Part shown: positions 40,960 to 52,690 of the stretch, piece by piece
How positions within the stretch are numbered: the stretch's first letter is position 1
Layout: each line of letters starts with the position of its first letter
Source of the DNA: Dendrophyllia cribrosa
Taxonomy: Eukaryota; Cnidaria; Anthozoa; Scleractinia; Dendrophylliidae
Length of the DNA: 64,000 bases
Direction of reading: 5' to 3'
Assembly (NCBI GenBank): GCA_024195265.1
Contig: JAJLRJ010000013.1
Coordinates: 16,644,662-16,708,661, forward strand
Program-made: the position numbers and the translations under genes
The notes under the pieces: model-generated
The model's database searches: none
The model's input: the letters and a program-made list of their open reading frames with translations, nothing else
Told to the model about the DNA's origin: nothing

Positions 40960-41789
40960 TTTCCTTTTTTTTTGTCCTGTTTTTATCTCGTTAATGCGCA
41001 TGCGCATAAACGAGATTTAGGAATGAATACAAAAAGGGACAAAAGTTGTTAACAAAAGGCCATTGTTAACTTTTGTCCGGGGGGTTACTTCTTTCTTCTT
41101 TATAGAAGCTATTAGGGTATTGAGGATATGGTTGGTTAAACCGGTTAGGATTTCAAGAAGGGCGTCACATACCGCCACTAAAATTTTTGAGGAACACCCC
41201 CGGACCTATTGTTAATTTCCCTAGGGTATTGGGATGTCAGAACTTGTCATGAACTTGTCATATCTCACATTACGTCACCACAAAGGTATTAAAGTTCTTA
41301 TTACCTATCGAGAAATATCAATGTTTCAAATTTTCAATCACTTGCCGTAAAGAAATTAAAGCTGCTTTAGAAGGGTAAAAATAGGTCAAATGCGTTTCCT
41401 TGGGAAACGCAGTTTGAGAATTTCACGGTGTATTTTTACGAATGGAGACGTTTTAAAGAAGTTAAAAGTTTGTGTTTTACTGATGAGCGATATGGCAGAG
41501 CAAAATAGCATGATCTTTGGGTTTGTTCTATTTTGGAATACTGAATCATTGCTATTACGGTTTGATTATGCAATACTATGGGAAAGACGTCATAGTTTTG
41601 GTGATTTAGCTACCGTGCACGAGCAAATTTTTGCGGACGGAAAATTTTGCGGATTGCCCAACTGAATTTGTTTTGCGGGAGGAAATTTTTGCGAGTTGAG
41701 ACAGCTAAAATTTCTGCTGGGAGGAAATGTTTGCGGATTTCTGATCAAGTATAAATGAAATCCAAGGCATCGGTATTAAACTGCAATTT
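40960..41789. other. No gene seen
   Basis: AT-rich sequence with a TTAATGCGCATGCGCATAAA palindrome near 40991-41010 and a GCGGA-GGAAATTTTTGCG theme repeated around 41627-41740. No coding signal. Confidence 0.35.
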
Positions 41790-43470
41790 TACTTCCTGAC
41801 CGGAGGTTTCTATAGGTTCACTGTTAAAAAGTTCCTATTAAGCCGATATACATCATTAAAAAGTAATTTTTTTTCTGCGGTGGAAAATTTAATACAAAAT
41901 AAAATAATACTGAATAATAATGCAACAACAGACAACCTTGTCTAACTCCCCGTTCGAGCGAAAAGGTCGACGAGAGCCATCCATTGTTTATAACGTGTAA
42001 ACAATGTTTACCCAGCGCTGGAAATTTTAGCCGAAATTAAAGCGCTCTAAAACGGGTTGCAAAAAGCCTTGAATAACCCGGTCGAAAGCCTTTTCCTGAT
42101 CCAGGCTAATAACAGCTAAGCTGTTTATGGTTTACATAGTCGATTGTATCCCAGATCAGAAAAAGGTTTTCAAAAATACTGCGGTCAGGAATCCCGCATG
42201 TTTGATCTTCGCTTAAATAAGCGGTATAACCTTACATAGTCGGTTGGCTAGTACTTTTAGTACAAATTTTATAATCTGCGTTTAACAGAGAAATTGGTTG
42301 CCAGTTTTTCAAGTCTAACTTGTCGTCCTTCTTGTAAAGCAGGCAGATAATTCCTTGACATTGTGTGTCAGAGAGTGATCCGTGTTAAAGAGTAATTTAG
42401 CATGTCTGATCTACTCCAGAAGCGACAATGAAATTCAACTGGAAATCCGGCTCCCAGCGATTTGCCTGATTGCATTTGTGAAAGGGCCTCTTGACACTCG
42501 AAGAGTGTGAGGTCACCTTCGCATTTCTCGTGGTCTTTGGATGCCAGAGTTTTATCCAGTTGGACTAAAACCCAGTCTTGGCTAGATAAATAAACTTGTT
42601 CAGCCAAATAGAGGTTACGATAAAAATCGCGACATTCGCGAAGAATATTTTTATTGGAAGTCACGGTTGAATTGTTGGCACGTAACTCTGTAATTGAGTC
42701 GCATGTCTGTCGCTGACTTTCAAGCTGGTAGAAATACTTGGTCTGTTTTTCCCCCAGCTCTATCCACTGCTCTTTACTGCGAATGATGGCTCCTTGGATT
42801 ACAAAATTTAAATAAGAAAGGAAAAACTAAAAGAATTCTGGTAGTTGTAGTCGAATGACGCCATCGTGCAAATGGCCTATTTTGGTTACAGGGGGGGTGG
42901 GGTGTCGTTGCTGGTTGCGGTAGTGGGGGCCGGGGGGGCCTCTGGTGTTCCCCCGGGGGGTGGAGCCTCGTGGTTCGCCTCACGGCGTTCGCTGTCGGGC
43001 AGTCTCAGAGACTCTGGGGCAGTCTTTAACAACGTGCTCGGAAGACAGGCACCGGTAGCATAGTATTGCCTGGCCCGTGTACTTAAAAAAAAACTCGAGC
43101 CCTTGAGTGACTAAGTTGCGTGCCTTTTGTAAACATGTGAATTCTACGACACGGATACCGTTCTCGAGGTGCTCGTAGCCCGGGGCTTTGAAGCAAAGCC
43201 GACGGACTGCTCACGCTTTGAGGTCGCCGTATTGTTCCAGGAGTTGTAGCAGGTTTTCATTGCCAACCGCGTGGCCGATTCTGTAGATCGGAGGGTGATG
43301 TCGAAGCACTTTCCTCCGTAGAGGGGTACAACATCAACGATTTCTTCCTTAAAGTCCGGTAACAACTGCGCTATACTGAGCGAATCAAGAGCCAGGTTTT
43401 CCTGCGCTATCAAGTGGACAGTTCTAGTGTGGGCGAACGGCCGGTGCGCAGGACGTGCGGCCATCTCCAC
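41790..43470 (-). mobile_element. Decayed non-LTR retrotransposon with ORF1 zinc knuckle and RT pieces
   Basis: Read right to left, ORF1 starts near 43470 (RTVHLIAQENLALDSLSIAQ, DFKEEIVDVVPLYGGKCFD) and, after an internal deletion and frameshift, has a CCHC knuckle CYRCLSSEHVVKDC near 43045. ORF2 resumes near 42797 with IRSKEQWIELGEKQTKYFYQ and SNKNILRECRDFYRNLY, in the region before the RT palm. The palm motif A is visible as LDQEKAFDRV near 42110 and a GVRQGC turn near 41940. Many stops; endonuclease and most of RT are missing. It resembles LINEs common in corals and differs from the LINE at 30263-31105. Confidence 0.7.
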
Positions 43471-43479
43471 TTAACGTGA

Positions 43480-44520
43480 GGGCGAGAAAACTTGCGAGAC
43501 CAAAACCAAAACCACAAAATTGAAAAGCACGCACTCACCAAATCGAAGACAGATGGTTACCACACGCTTTCTTGCTTGTGGTGAAAAAACAGCACCAAAT
43601 CTTGTGAAAAAAAGCTCTCCTTAGTCGTCGAAGTTGAGGATTATTCTGGCTTTTGGCCTTGAAAAAGTGGAGCACTGATAAGAACAGATCCAAGTTGTTA
43701 GTAGAGGGGCACGGGTTCTTCTCCTTTTGTAAAAAAAAAAATAATAATGATAAGGCCCAGCCTATAACATTTTCTAAACACGACACGTCTATTATATAAC
43801 CAAATTATAGACCCCATTTTAGTCACTAGCGTGAAAATGTAAACTTTGTAATCGAAAATTAGTGATTTCCTGTTTTTAATACCCCAAATGGCTACTAAAA
43901 TAAAACTACGCCCATTTCACGAACATAAATTTCTGTTGGCTGATTTGCATCATGTGATGCTTTCATGTACGTATTTTGAGTAGACTTATTGTAAAGGTGC
44001 GCTACAACGGCATCTTTACCATATTCACTATCAATTCTTCAATTTTTTTTTATTAACCTCACGTTCTAACGCATTAACAAGATGGCTTTAAGAGCCCTTT
44101 AATTTTTTTTCTTCGGACTGGACATTATGAAAGTGATGTTCTGTTTTTTTTTTCCGTTCGTCAAAAATCCTTACGTTTAATTTTTTTTTAAAAATATCGA
44201 ACCGTGTCAGTGTGGAAACGTAAGCTAACGGCAATATTGCGTTACGCATTCGCATGTCTTCTACACGGGTTGGCTCTTAGGAGCCTTTGATTAGACATAA
44301 TTTTAAGCTTCTGTTTCTCCGTAAAAGCACTCAAAACACTCGGGAAACAATGCTGCAATAATTTAAAAACGCCACGAGTTCAAGCTGTGTACAGCTTCTT
44401 GTTTAAAATCACATTGCAGCCCATGGGCTGAATTATGTAATTACTAACGCCTCCCGCGTATGAATTTGACACTCTCGATACATGGTAATCCATGGTCACC
44501 ATTGTGAATAGAAGCATGCA
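43480..44520. other. No gene seen
   Basis: AT-rich with several long A or T runs. No conserved coding segment. Confidence 0.4.
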
Positions 44521-45360
44521 CATAAAGGCAACGGCATAAAGTTAGATCAGGTTTTGTACTATAAGCTGTTCAAGTTAAAGTGGGCAATACCTGAGTACCA
44601 AGATACTGGTAAACTTGTTATACAGCTTGGGGGTCTTCATATATCCATGTGCTTTCAGAAAACAGTCGGAAACCATAAATTATGAATGTTTCAGGTTTGG
44701 TAGAGGCCTGTAGACTTCTTGGACCAAATGCAACGGAGCATGTCATGAATGGGAAAGCCTATAAGAAAGTCATGCGTACTCACAAGATCACTCTACACGA
44801 CTACATCAAGTCAGGAACCACGGAGAGATGCACAAAAACCACTTGTCATATCATGTGTTATTGAAGATGGCAGTGTCCCTCTCCTTTGCTGCTGGCCAAA
44901 CTTCCTTGCATTACCAAATGACAAGTCAGATCTAGCCAAGTTCCTTTCGGAACACATAGTTACAAATGCACTGCCAAACAAGTTCGCTGTTGCTGCTGGA
45001 GGATTTATGGACGGGAGGAAAGTGCAGTCATCAGATAAGTAAATGGATTTGTCTACTCTTAACGCAAAACACAAAGAGGTAGATACATGTCTGATAATGC
45101 ATTGTGTCAAGAATAACCTTGACACTATTGTTGTATCTACAAGGGATAGAGATGTTCCGTTGCTTCTTGTCGCGCATACCCATACATCCCTTATCCTAAC
45201 CTATGGATGTCTGGAACAGCAAAAAACCAAAAGTACTTCACCATCAGGGCTATCTACGAACATCTCCCAACAGGCTATACATCAAGCTTGTCTGCCTTTC
45301 CATGCATTAACGGGTTGCAAGACTACGTCTTTCATTTCAACTATTCAACTATGATGATAT
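44521..45360 (+). pseudogene. Second, diverged copy of the FEN1/PIN-like repeat gene
   Basis: Segments in shifting frames parallel the copy at 966-6083. VIQLGGLHISMCFQKTVGNH (about 44615) aligns with IRMGGFHIALNYLAVIGKQF. VEACRLLGPNATEHVMNGKA (44701) aligns with LLVESGAFGSNTASVLLKGK. HKEVDTCLIMHC (about 45070), STRDRDVPLLL (about 45140) and FHALTGCKTTS (about 45300) align with the three acidic nuclease motifs. The Asp of GCD is Lys here. It lacks the long middle and the CXC tail. Several stops and frame changes, so a dead and truncated copy of another subfamily. Confidence 0.65.
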
Positions 45361-45840
45361 TATGAGGGGAGAATGGGGCAGCACTACGTTTATGGCCAAG
45401 CTACAAGTTCTAAACAAGGGGCCATACAGTCTGTCCCCTTCCTTACAGCACTTGTAGTTATCACAGGAGTCGTGGATTTTAATGTCAAAGCAAAAGGAGC
45501 AATACATTCACATGGCGATGCAGTCTGATGCGAGTCTAAAAGCTTCTGTGGAAGCAGCGAAAGGATTTCAGCCTACTTTTCCACAGCACCGTCTATCAAT
45601 GGAAATTGAAGAAGCAAGCCAATGAGAGCCTCTAGATGAAGCTTGCAGGCAGTATTGGCTGTATTAGATGAGCTATCTCAATCGGAAGTTCTCAGAAAGG
45701 AACTGCCCATAATCCCTTTTACCGCCTTTAGCCAGTATTTCGAATATCAGCCATCTGAAAAGGATTTAGGAGAAAGCCATTGAGCTACCTCAAAAGCCTA
45801 ATTCAGTTGCACTCGCCCCAGGATACGATTTTAGATCTCG

Positions 45841-45993
45841 AATGGTCGAAAGTATGTTTTTATAGACAGGCCTTATCTTGTGGTACTTGGAAAAACCAAA
45901 GGCGAGTATTGGTGTGAAAAGAACTGTCCACACTACAACAGCATACACATCTGTTTGCACACTGTGGTCAGAGCAGAAAAAAGTGGAGAACTA
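45841..45993 (+). pseudogene. SWIM-type zinc-finger remnant
   Basis: A frame from 45841 reads NGRKYVFIDRPYLVVLGKTK then EYWCEKNCPHYNSIHICLHT and ends at TAG 45994-45996. Cys-x3-Cys followed by Cys-x-His in a YNSIHICLH setting resembles the CxC...CxH pattern of SWIM fingers found at the ends of MULE-like transposases. Only about 50 residues can be read. It may belong to a separate element from the nuclease-like copy just upstream. Confidence 0.45.
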
Positions 45994-45999
45994 TAGAAG

Positions 46000-47400
46000 A
46001 TTTTCTAAAGTGGTTTCAACAAGCAAGCAAACAGAAGGGAACCAACCTCTCCTCAGTAGTGAAAACAGACATGTTGAAAAACCCAGGCCGTAGGGCAGCG
46101 TGCCCTCCACAGCAAGGTCTTTCCAGAAGCTTCCCATAGATGAGCATGTAAAGCACACATACGATGGAAGAGATCACGCACAGCAGCCCAATACCAACAC
46201 TTCCATGTCAAGCAAACTAACACGCGCACCAAGTTTGCCAAGGCTGCAGAGGCGCATAAAATCTACTATAGGATCCCTCAAAGCCCCTCCATTCGATTAA
46301 TGTGTAGCAGGTAAAGAAAGGCGACCCTACCATGATCATCACAGTGGCCAGCTGCGTACTCCAGCATGGGAAACAGATTCCCACTACCATCTAACAGCAT
46401 CCTGTATTTAAAATCAGAAGAGACTCCTTTTTTGTCGTGCTCTTTGGTTGTTCCAGATGGTCTGCCACTTGGAGAATGCCACAAAGAATACCTGGAGCAG
46501 AGTTTGGACTTCTTTTGTAGTTGAGCTCCTTAGGTGGTCTAGTGTGTTTTGATAATCCACCATTGAGAATCCATGACAATCGGAGTTGAGACTTCTTTTG
46601 TAGTTCAGGTTCTTAAGTGGTGTTAAAATGATTATTTAGTCGAGGTGATAAAACGTTTCGTTCAAGTTTGTAATGTTTCAAAATACGACACAAATAACAA
46701 TTGAAGGCCTCCAGGCAAGAATGTCCTAAGTAGCGTTTTGGAAAATTTTCACTGAAATCTTGGATTTTTTGGCCTCACAAGGTACTCACTTGCCAAAATT
46801 ATGACTGGATCATGTAAATATGACTGAAAGGATTTCAACCAGGTCAATAAATCTTCTATCTTTGAACAGAATAAAATTTTACCTTAAAAAGGCCCAAGGA
46901 GTCCTAAGACCCAAAACATTTTCTCAAAGATGTGGATTTTCTTCCCCATTTTGGATCTGTTTCAAGTACCTTAACAATAAAAAATAATTAATTTGACAAA
47001 AGTGTGCTTTTAAACGCCCATTAAAAACATACCATTTAAGTGAAAGTTGCCAAAAAGTCACAAAGAGGACATTCTTGCCCAGAGGCCTTCAATTGTAATC
47101 TAGGTGATAAAACATATATCAAAGTATAGAGTACTTAATTTGATAATTAATAACAAGCTGGACATTACTGCACCTCTCAATAACATGCAAACTATTCACA
47201 CTGCCATCAAATATTTTTAGACTGGTTCAAAAAGTCACATTCCAAGATTGTGATTGGTGGATTTTGATCCATTTTGTTTTATTTGCTCAATCTGTTTTTC
47301 AGGAAACGTTCGTTGTTGTCATATTTATGATCAATTGTTGTTGAAAAGTGCAATAAATGGACAGTGCATGGCGCATTTAATTTGCAATACAGGCGCAAAT
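46000..47400. other. No gene supported
   Basis: Repeats of a short block occur near 46515-46545 and 46580-46620: GGACTTCTTTTGTAGTTGAG versus GAGACTTCTTTTGTAGTTCAGG. Also a pair of AGAATGTCCTAAG / AGGACATTCTTGCC with GCCTTCAATTG and its inverse near 46700-46730 and 47065-47095, an inverted pair that could bound a small element. No coding signal. Confidence 0.35.
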
Positions 47401-47410
47401 TCACTACTCA

Positions 47411-48606
47411 ATCCCATTAAAAAAGCGATAAGATCCTCATTTTTGCCCCTGTAAACGATTTGTGCTTATAACAGGTGTTATTCCCTGGCATTGCTCACAT
47501 ATTATTTTTACATAGGGTCATATAAAATAAGTGGCAATGACTCCCAAACTGAAAAAATCACTGGTGCGGATCCACTTTTGTGATGTGCAATTAAGCGTTT
47601 GTCCAGCATGTACCTGCTATTCAGTGAATGTTTCATTGTGTCCGCGACAGGTTTTGTCATGCAATGCAATTTCTGTACTTTAAATGTACTGTAACTATTT
47701 ACATTTATTGGGCTCCTACTTTGTGTACCGGACAAAAGAAACAATACAGACTTTAAATATAATAATTAAAAAACAACAGTGATACAAGATGGTCTTGTTT
47801 GCATCCGGAGAAGAAAGGAGCAATGTATAGCTTTAGGCCTGCAATGGGTACTTATTTCAAAGGTTAATACAATCACATCACTACTGGTCTCTCATGCTGC
47901 CGTTGTGGCTCAGTTAATCCCAAGCATGCCTACCCCCCCCCCCCACCCCCCAGCCCAAACCCAGGCATTTGTCCGGTATTTGGCAAGTCCTTGTTCTCCA
48001 TGATGAGGTATCTGGTTTTCAAGGTCTGCCGAGAGGTTGGGCATTTGTTAATTTACTCATCAGAGAATTTTTAATCAATACACTTTACAATACTGTTTAG
48101 AGGATTAGTTTTTATCTTTGTTACTCATATTTTCAGAGCTGATGGGGCTTGTAGGCATGTAGCAGGTGGGCTATTTGACCTTATTATCTGAATTTTTAAT
48201 GTAAACTACACACGGCATTCATGAAAAACAGGTTTATTTAGATTAGTTGTAGTTAGCTTTGTAATTTGTTTAGGCTAGTTAGGTTAGCTAGGTTAGGTTT
48301 CCTGATGATTTTACCGTGTTTAAATAAAGATTTACAGTATTACAGTATTACAGTATAAGAGTATTACAGAAAGAGGAAACATCATGTACTGGGAAAAAAT
48401 GCGTGTGGAATCAGGTAACAAGAAAAAATGCGACGTACATCAAAGCCAGTAACATAAATTTGTCAAAAGATGTTTCATCACGCACTGCATTCGTTCATTC
48501 GCATTCGATCCCATTAAAAAAGTGATAAGATCCTCATTTTTGCCACCTTATAAGAGTATTAAAGAAAGAGGAAACATCATGTACTGGGAGAAAATGCGCG
48601 TGGATC
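47411..48606. repeat. Direct repeat modules flanking a transposase fragment
   Basis: CCCATTAAAAAAGCGATAAG with ATCCTCATTTTTGCC at 47413-47449 recurs at 48510-48544. GAAAGAGGAAACATCATGTA with CTGGGAAAAAATGCG at 48367-48402 recurs at 48554-48589. A run of C at 47934-47950 separates them. The modules suggest duplicated transposon ends or nested insertions. No gene lies between. Confidence 0.6.
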
Positions 48607-49288
48607 CTGGCTGAAGCAATCCGCCTTGTTTCACCTGAATTGTCACCTGAACCTTCGATGGAGGCTTTCCATAAGAAAAAGGGGGAATGTTAAGAGTGCA
48701 CTTTCTCATAGATAGTAAATCACGAATGATTAACCCCCTGTCTGCCATGACATCATCACCTGGTTCTAGTAAATCAAGAATTCCTGGTTCTTTGGTGATC
48801 AGTTTATCTGAAATACTTCCTCCCCAAAGAGAGGAGACAAAACTAAAATCACCTGACGGTGAAATGCCAAACAAGCCTTTCCAAGTGTTTCGCTGTTTGT
48901 ATTCGCTCCAAGTAGAGATCTGTGCTGTAGGGATCTTTGGTTTCTCTACCCGAAATTCCGAGAAGTCCAGCACTACTCTGGTTTTGGAATGATGTCTTAA
49001 ACACTGTGGCCTGTGCTTATTTGTTAGTTCTTTGGATTGCCATGAAATTAAATGCTTTAATTCAAAATACAAGAAGTTTATCCAAGTTATGAATGTTTTT
49101 GTAACAGATGAAGTTGATATTCCAAAAATGTCACCTAAATGCCAGCCTTGCAAACCAATCCTCAACTTGACCAGATTGCCTTCTGATGCAAGGACTGCCC
49201 CTAACTTGGAGCCTGTGCGTGAAAAATTAATGCTTATAAAATACTCCTTGCACACTTCACGCACAATAAAACCTTGTTCGCAGGTCAA
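48607..49288 (-). pseudogene. DDE_Tnp_4-type transposase fragment (ISL2EU/IS5-like)
   Basis: Read right to left, the sequence has a helical part with LGDIFGISTSSVTKTFITWI (about 49120), then the catalytic core. TRVVLDFSEFRVEKP (about 48960) carries the first Asp. YKQRNTWKGLFGISPSGDFSF and SLWGGSISDKLIT (about 48830) carry the second. PGDDVMADRGLIIRDLL (about 48740) and TLNIPPFSYGK follow. After about 48615 the sequence diverges into a repeat module, so the final catalytic Glu and C-terminus are missing. It lies within an open frame of 246 codons ending at 48548. The first part (up to LRIGLQGWH) is continuous with the core, so the loss is mainly at the end. Confidence 0.7.
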
Positions 49289-49329
49289 AATTCAATACTT
49301 TTTCATACTTGTTTTCAAATTAAAATGAA

Positions 49330-51219
49330 ATTCTTTTAAATTCACAGATTAGCATCAAGCTAATCGAGGCGGGTGCTTTTAGAAATAAATAAATAAATAA
49401 GAAATCACATTACAAATAAAATACGAAGATAAATAAATTGGTAGATAAATAAACTGTCTTACAAGATTTTGAGTGAGACATTTAACAAGTCAGATAACTA
49501 TTTTCACACATCAAAGTAAAATAAAACAAAGGAGAATATCAAGAAATCATGTCTATTATAAAAATAAACTTTATTAACAATTTAAAAAATATCTTAATTA
49601 CATAAATAAAAATAGAAATAATTGAGAATAAAAATTCAAAATTCTATAAAATTACAAATTCCATGATGCAGAGATATTAAAATTATACAATCGAATTATA
49701 CTAATGACGGCTAAACCAATGTCCATAAAACGCCCTGAGTATAAAAGCATATAAACCGTGTATTTCAAATATCCGCACTAGCTACATTTATTTTACAGTC
49801 TAAGGATTGCTCTATCTTGCTACGAAACGGCATTCGCGAACCTCTAACGCATGCATGTACCGATCTTAAGAGTTCAAACGAAATCTGTGTCCTGAGCCAA
49901 GTGATTACAATATGATAAGGCTCAGTATCTTTCTGAGCTATCCTCTGAGCTATCCTATCATGTCTATTATTGTGGGCACGTCAATATACGAATCAGCATT
50001 ATCAAGTGTTTTGAGGAGTAATTTTCGTAGATTATTTTTGAAAGCATTTTTTGGGAGTGTTTTTAAGTTATTTGGCGCATTCCAGCTAGACCTTTGCGCC
50101 TACCCTCGAAAAGGACTTTCGTTGAATTTCCAATTTTGCACCTTTAATGTAGAATATATTAGATGCTGAAGATCTGGTGTTATAAGAATGCACTTGGGAA
50201 ACATTAGTAAACAGATTCGTAATATTTTTTGGCGCAAGCTTATTCGAGACTTCATCCATTAATTTAGAAATTGTTTCAAAGTAGATAAAGCCCAGAGGAA
50301 GAGTATTAGCGTCAATAAATGAACTTTACGCCTGTCTTTCAGCTGTTTGTTTTTTGTCCGCATTGGCCACATCCTGTTTAAGAGACAGTCTCCATAAAAG
50401 CGGTCCGGCCGATTTGGTTTGAAAAATAGATTTCCCTCATTTCTTGTGTGTTGGAAGACTTTCATGTACTTATACTAAAACCACAATCCGTTTGTCCGGA
50501 TCTTTCAAAGTTTAGCTAACAAAGCAACTTTTGTAAACATTGAGTGTGAAACAAGCCCACAGCAAAACTAAAACGAACCCGATATCTCACTGCTTTATGA
50601 AACACGTGAAAAAACTTTATTTTTAAAAAAGGGGGGCAGTCTATTTTAACCAAACCAACATAATTGGAAAGAAGGTAACATTGAGAATGTCATTACAGAA
50701 AGAAACCTTGCATTACCTTGCTGGTAAAAAAAATTATAGCTGTGTGAACTTGCCAAATTTTCAAAATATCCAAGTTTTGCCCCATTTTGAAATACTAGTC
50801 AACAAAAAGCCTTGTAGCATCCTCACTCGTAGATGGATCTAAAACCATCAGAGATAAAGGAAAAACTAATTAAAACGAATAAAACGTTTTTGAACGATTA
50901 AACCTTGACTTACCTTGCAAGCATATTTTGTACAGCTTCATTGTGTTGGAATTTTGCTCGATGTTTCCAGACGATAAAAACAATCGCTGACCCCAAGCTT
51001 TGTATATATGTCGCTTATGAATAAGGTTAAGGTATAAACTTCGTGTTTTGCCTTCCATACATGTATTAGTCGTACAATTGAGTTTTTACACGACCAAACA
51101 GTGAAACATCGGTTATCAACCGCCATTTCACTGCCATGTTTAGCTCTTGAAGGCAACTGCCGATCATCCGCTGAGTACACATGGTTCATGTCGGGTGTAA
51201 TTTGGGCGGTGCGAAGGAG
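49330..51219. other. No gene seen; A-rich repeats
   Basis: Contains (AAAT)n-type runs near 49383-49402 and AT-rich sequence to about 49680. The rest shows no conserved frame. Confidence 0.35.
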
Positions 51220-51314
51220 GCGAGGCTGGGAACGGGAGGCGAGGCTGGGAACGGGAGGTGAGGCTGGGAACGGGAGGCGAGGCTGGGAACGGGAGGCGAG
51301 GCTGGGAACGGGAG
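51220..51314. repeat. Minisatellite, five copies of a 19-bp unit
   Basis: The unit GCGAGGCTGGGAACGGGAG is repeated five times head to tail with one C-to-T change in copy 3. It is G-rich and CpG-containing, unlike the AT-rich flanks. Confidence 0.95.
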
Positions 51315-52084
51315 ACAGAGGAGGATGGATGCGTACGAATAATAAATTTGAATTTTGCACGCCAAGTGTTTGAATTAAATTTTTGATAATATTTAACTTG
51401 GCAATTAAAGGGAAAAATGGAAAACTATACTAAGTGGAAAATTCTAAAACAAGGGTCCGAGTCGAACCATTCCATGTCAAATTTTATGCCTTGTTTTGTT
51501 TTTCTCGCTCTGGTTTGCCTCATTTTACTGTAGGCATGTGACCTACAAGTTAATTGCAAGACATCGTTCAGAATATTTTTGTGCTAGTTTTACCGTCGTT
51601 TTAGAGAAACAACGCATGGAAAAGGAAAACTAACTAAAATAAACCACCTGAAACAGCAGAGTTCTGGCCCTCTAGTGCTCTGACCATACAATCCGACCGT
51701 AGTTCCTTCAAAAACTGCAGCTAGAAGTTTAACGACGCCATTGCAAAAAGCAGATTGGCCGTGAGAATATGCGACCGCAATAGTCCTGACCCGCGCCAAC
51801 GACCTGAACGAACATAACGTTATTTAACGCGGGCGTATCGATGGCGTTCGCCACTTGCAACAACATGGCTGAACAGCGAACAGCTCAGTGGTTGAGCGCT
51901 GGTTTAAGCCATGTTTAAGGCCCGCTCGGCGATGGAAGGACATCATGAAGTCCGGAAATACTTAAGTCTCTAGCACCTCTCAAAGAAACGAGTCGTGTTT
52001 CTTATCATACCTTGTGTCCAAAGCGCCATTCAGCTCTTGGGGTGAAAAATGGACGTTGGTGGACAAGTACGAGCCGGCGGGAAA
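51315..52084. other. No gene; possible tRNA-like A box near 51881
   Basis: CAGCTCAGTGGTTGAGCGCTGG near 51881-51902 looks like a Pol III A box and D arm of a tRNA-derived SINE, but I could not find a matching B box downstream. Otherwise nothing recognised up to the Ginger-like element. Confidence 0.35.
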
Positions 52085-52089
52085 GTCTG

Positions 52090-52369
52090 TGTTCTGTCGC
52101 ACTTTGTAATAATCGTCGCACTTTGTAATACCTGTTGCACTTTGTAATAACACGTTGTCGCACTTTGTAATAAGTTCCCAAACTGCTCTTTAATATTAGG
52201 AAAATGTACGAACTAACTCATCTCTTTGCAGTGCATAGACAAAGACGCTGTCTTTGATTTGTTTTGCTAAGTCTTATCGCTTGATGTGTGTTGTGGCATT
52301 GGAACACGGTGATCAGTGAGCCCAGAAACGTAGACTGAACATTCCTTAATGTGCTTTGTTTACTGACTT
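52090..52369. repeat. Left terminal inverted repeat of the Ginger-like element
   Basis: About 280 bp, matching the inverse of 57182-57545. It opens with four copies of TGTCGCACTTTGTAATA-type units (52096-52170), followed by about 200 bp of unique but well-matched sequence up to GTGCTTTGTTTACTGACTT. Confidence 0.85.
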
Positions 52370-52370
52370 A

Positions 52371-52690
52371 GGCCCTGTTTACACGGAGGCAGGTTACCCT
52401 CCTAGGCTGTGGTTTTTATCATCACTTTTAATGTTGCAAAGCCTCCGCCAAAGGCAGTATGTTGCGTAAACACGAGCCGACCCGGCTAGGCGGGTAACCC
52501 TCCATCAAGCGATACATGGCAAAATGCGATCCGGCTGGGAGGGTAACCCTCCTATGCTAGGCGAGTAACCCTACCTTTCATGTAAACGCGAGGCAAAAAA
52601 CATAAGAGTTTATAATGTACAGGTGAGTTTCCAGCCTAGGCAGGTTTCCCTTGTTCCATTTAAACAGACCCTTATTCAAGCGACTCACAG
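52371..52690. repeat. MITE-like insertion rich in GGGTAACCCTCC palindromes
   Basis: The segment runs from GGCCCTGTTTACACGG to CCATTTAAACAGACCC, which are loosely inverted. In between, GGTTACCCTCCTAGGC, GGCGGGTAACCCTCC and GGGAGGGTAACCCTCCTA recur. It is probably a nested MITE inside the Ginger-like element, hAT-like from its end sequences. I could not define a target duplication. Confidence 0.5.

Noticed and set aside
51200..51373. 90-aa frame rich in Gly, Glu and Arg
   Set aside because: It is the translation of the 19-bp minisatellite, without any conserved domain.
52081..52170. CRISPR-like array from the regularly spaced 17-bp units
   Set aside because: Spacing is short and irregular, the units recur inverted at the other transposon end, and the DNA is eukaryotic; these are subterminal transposon repeats.
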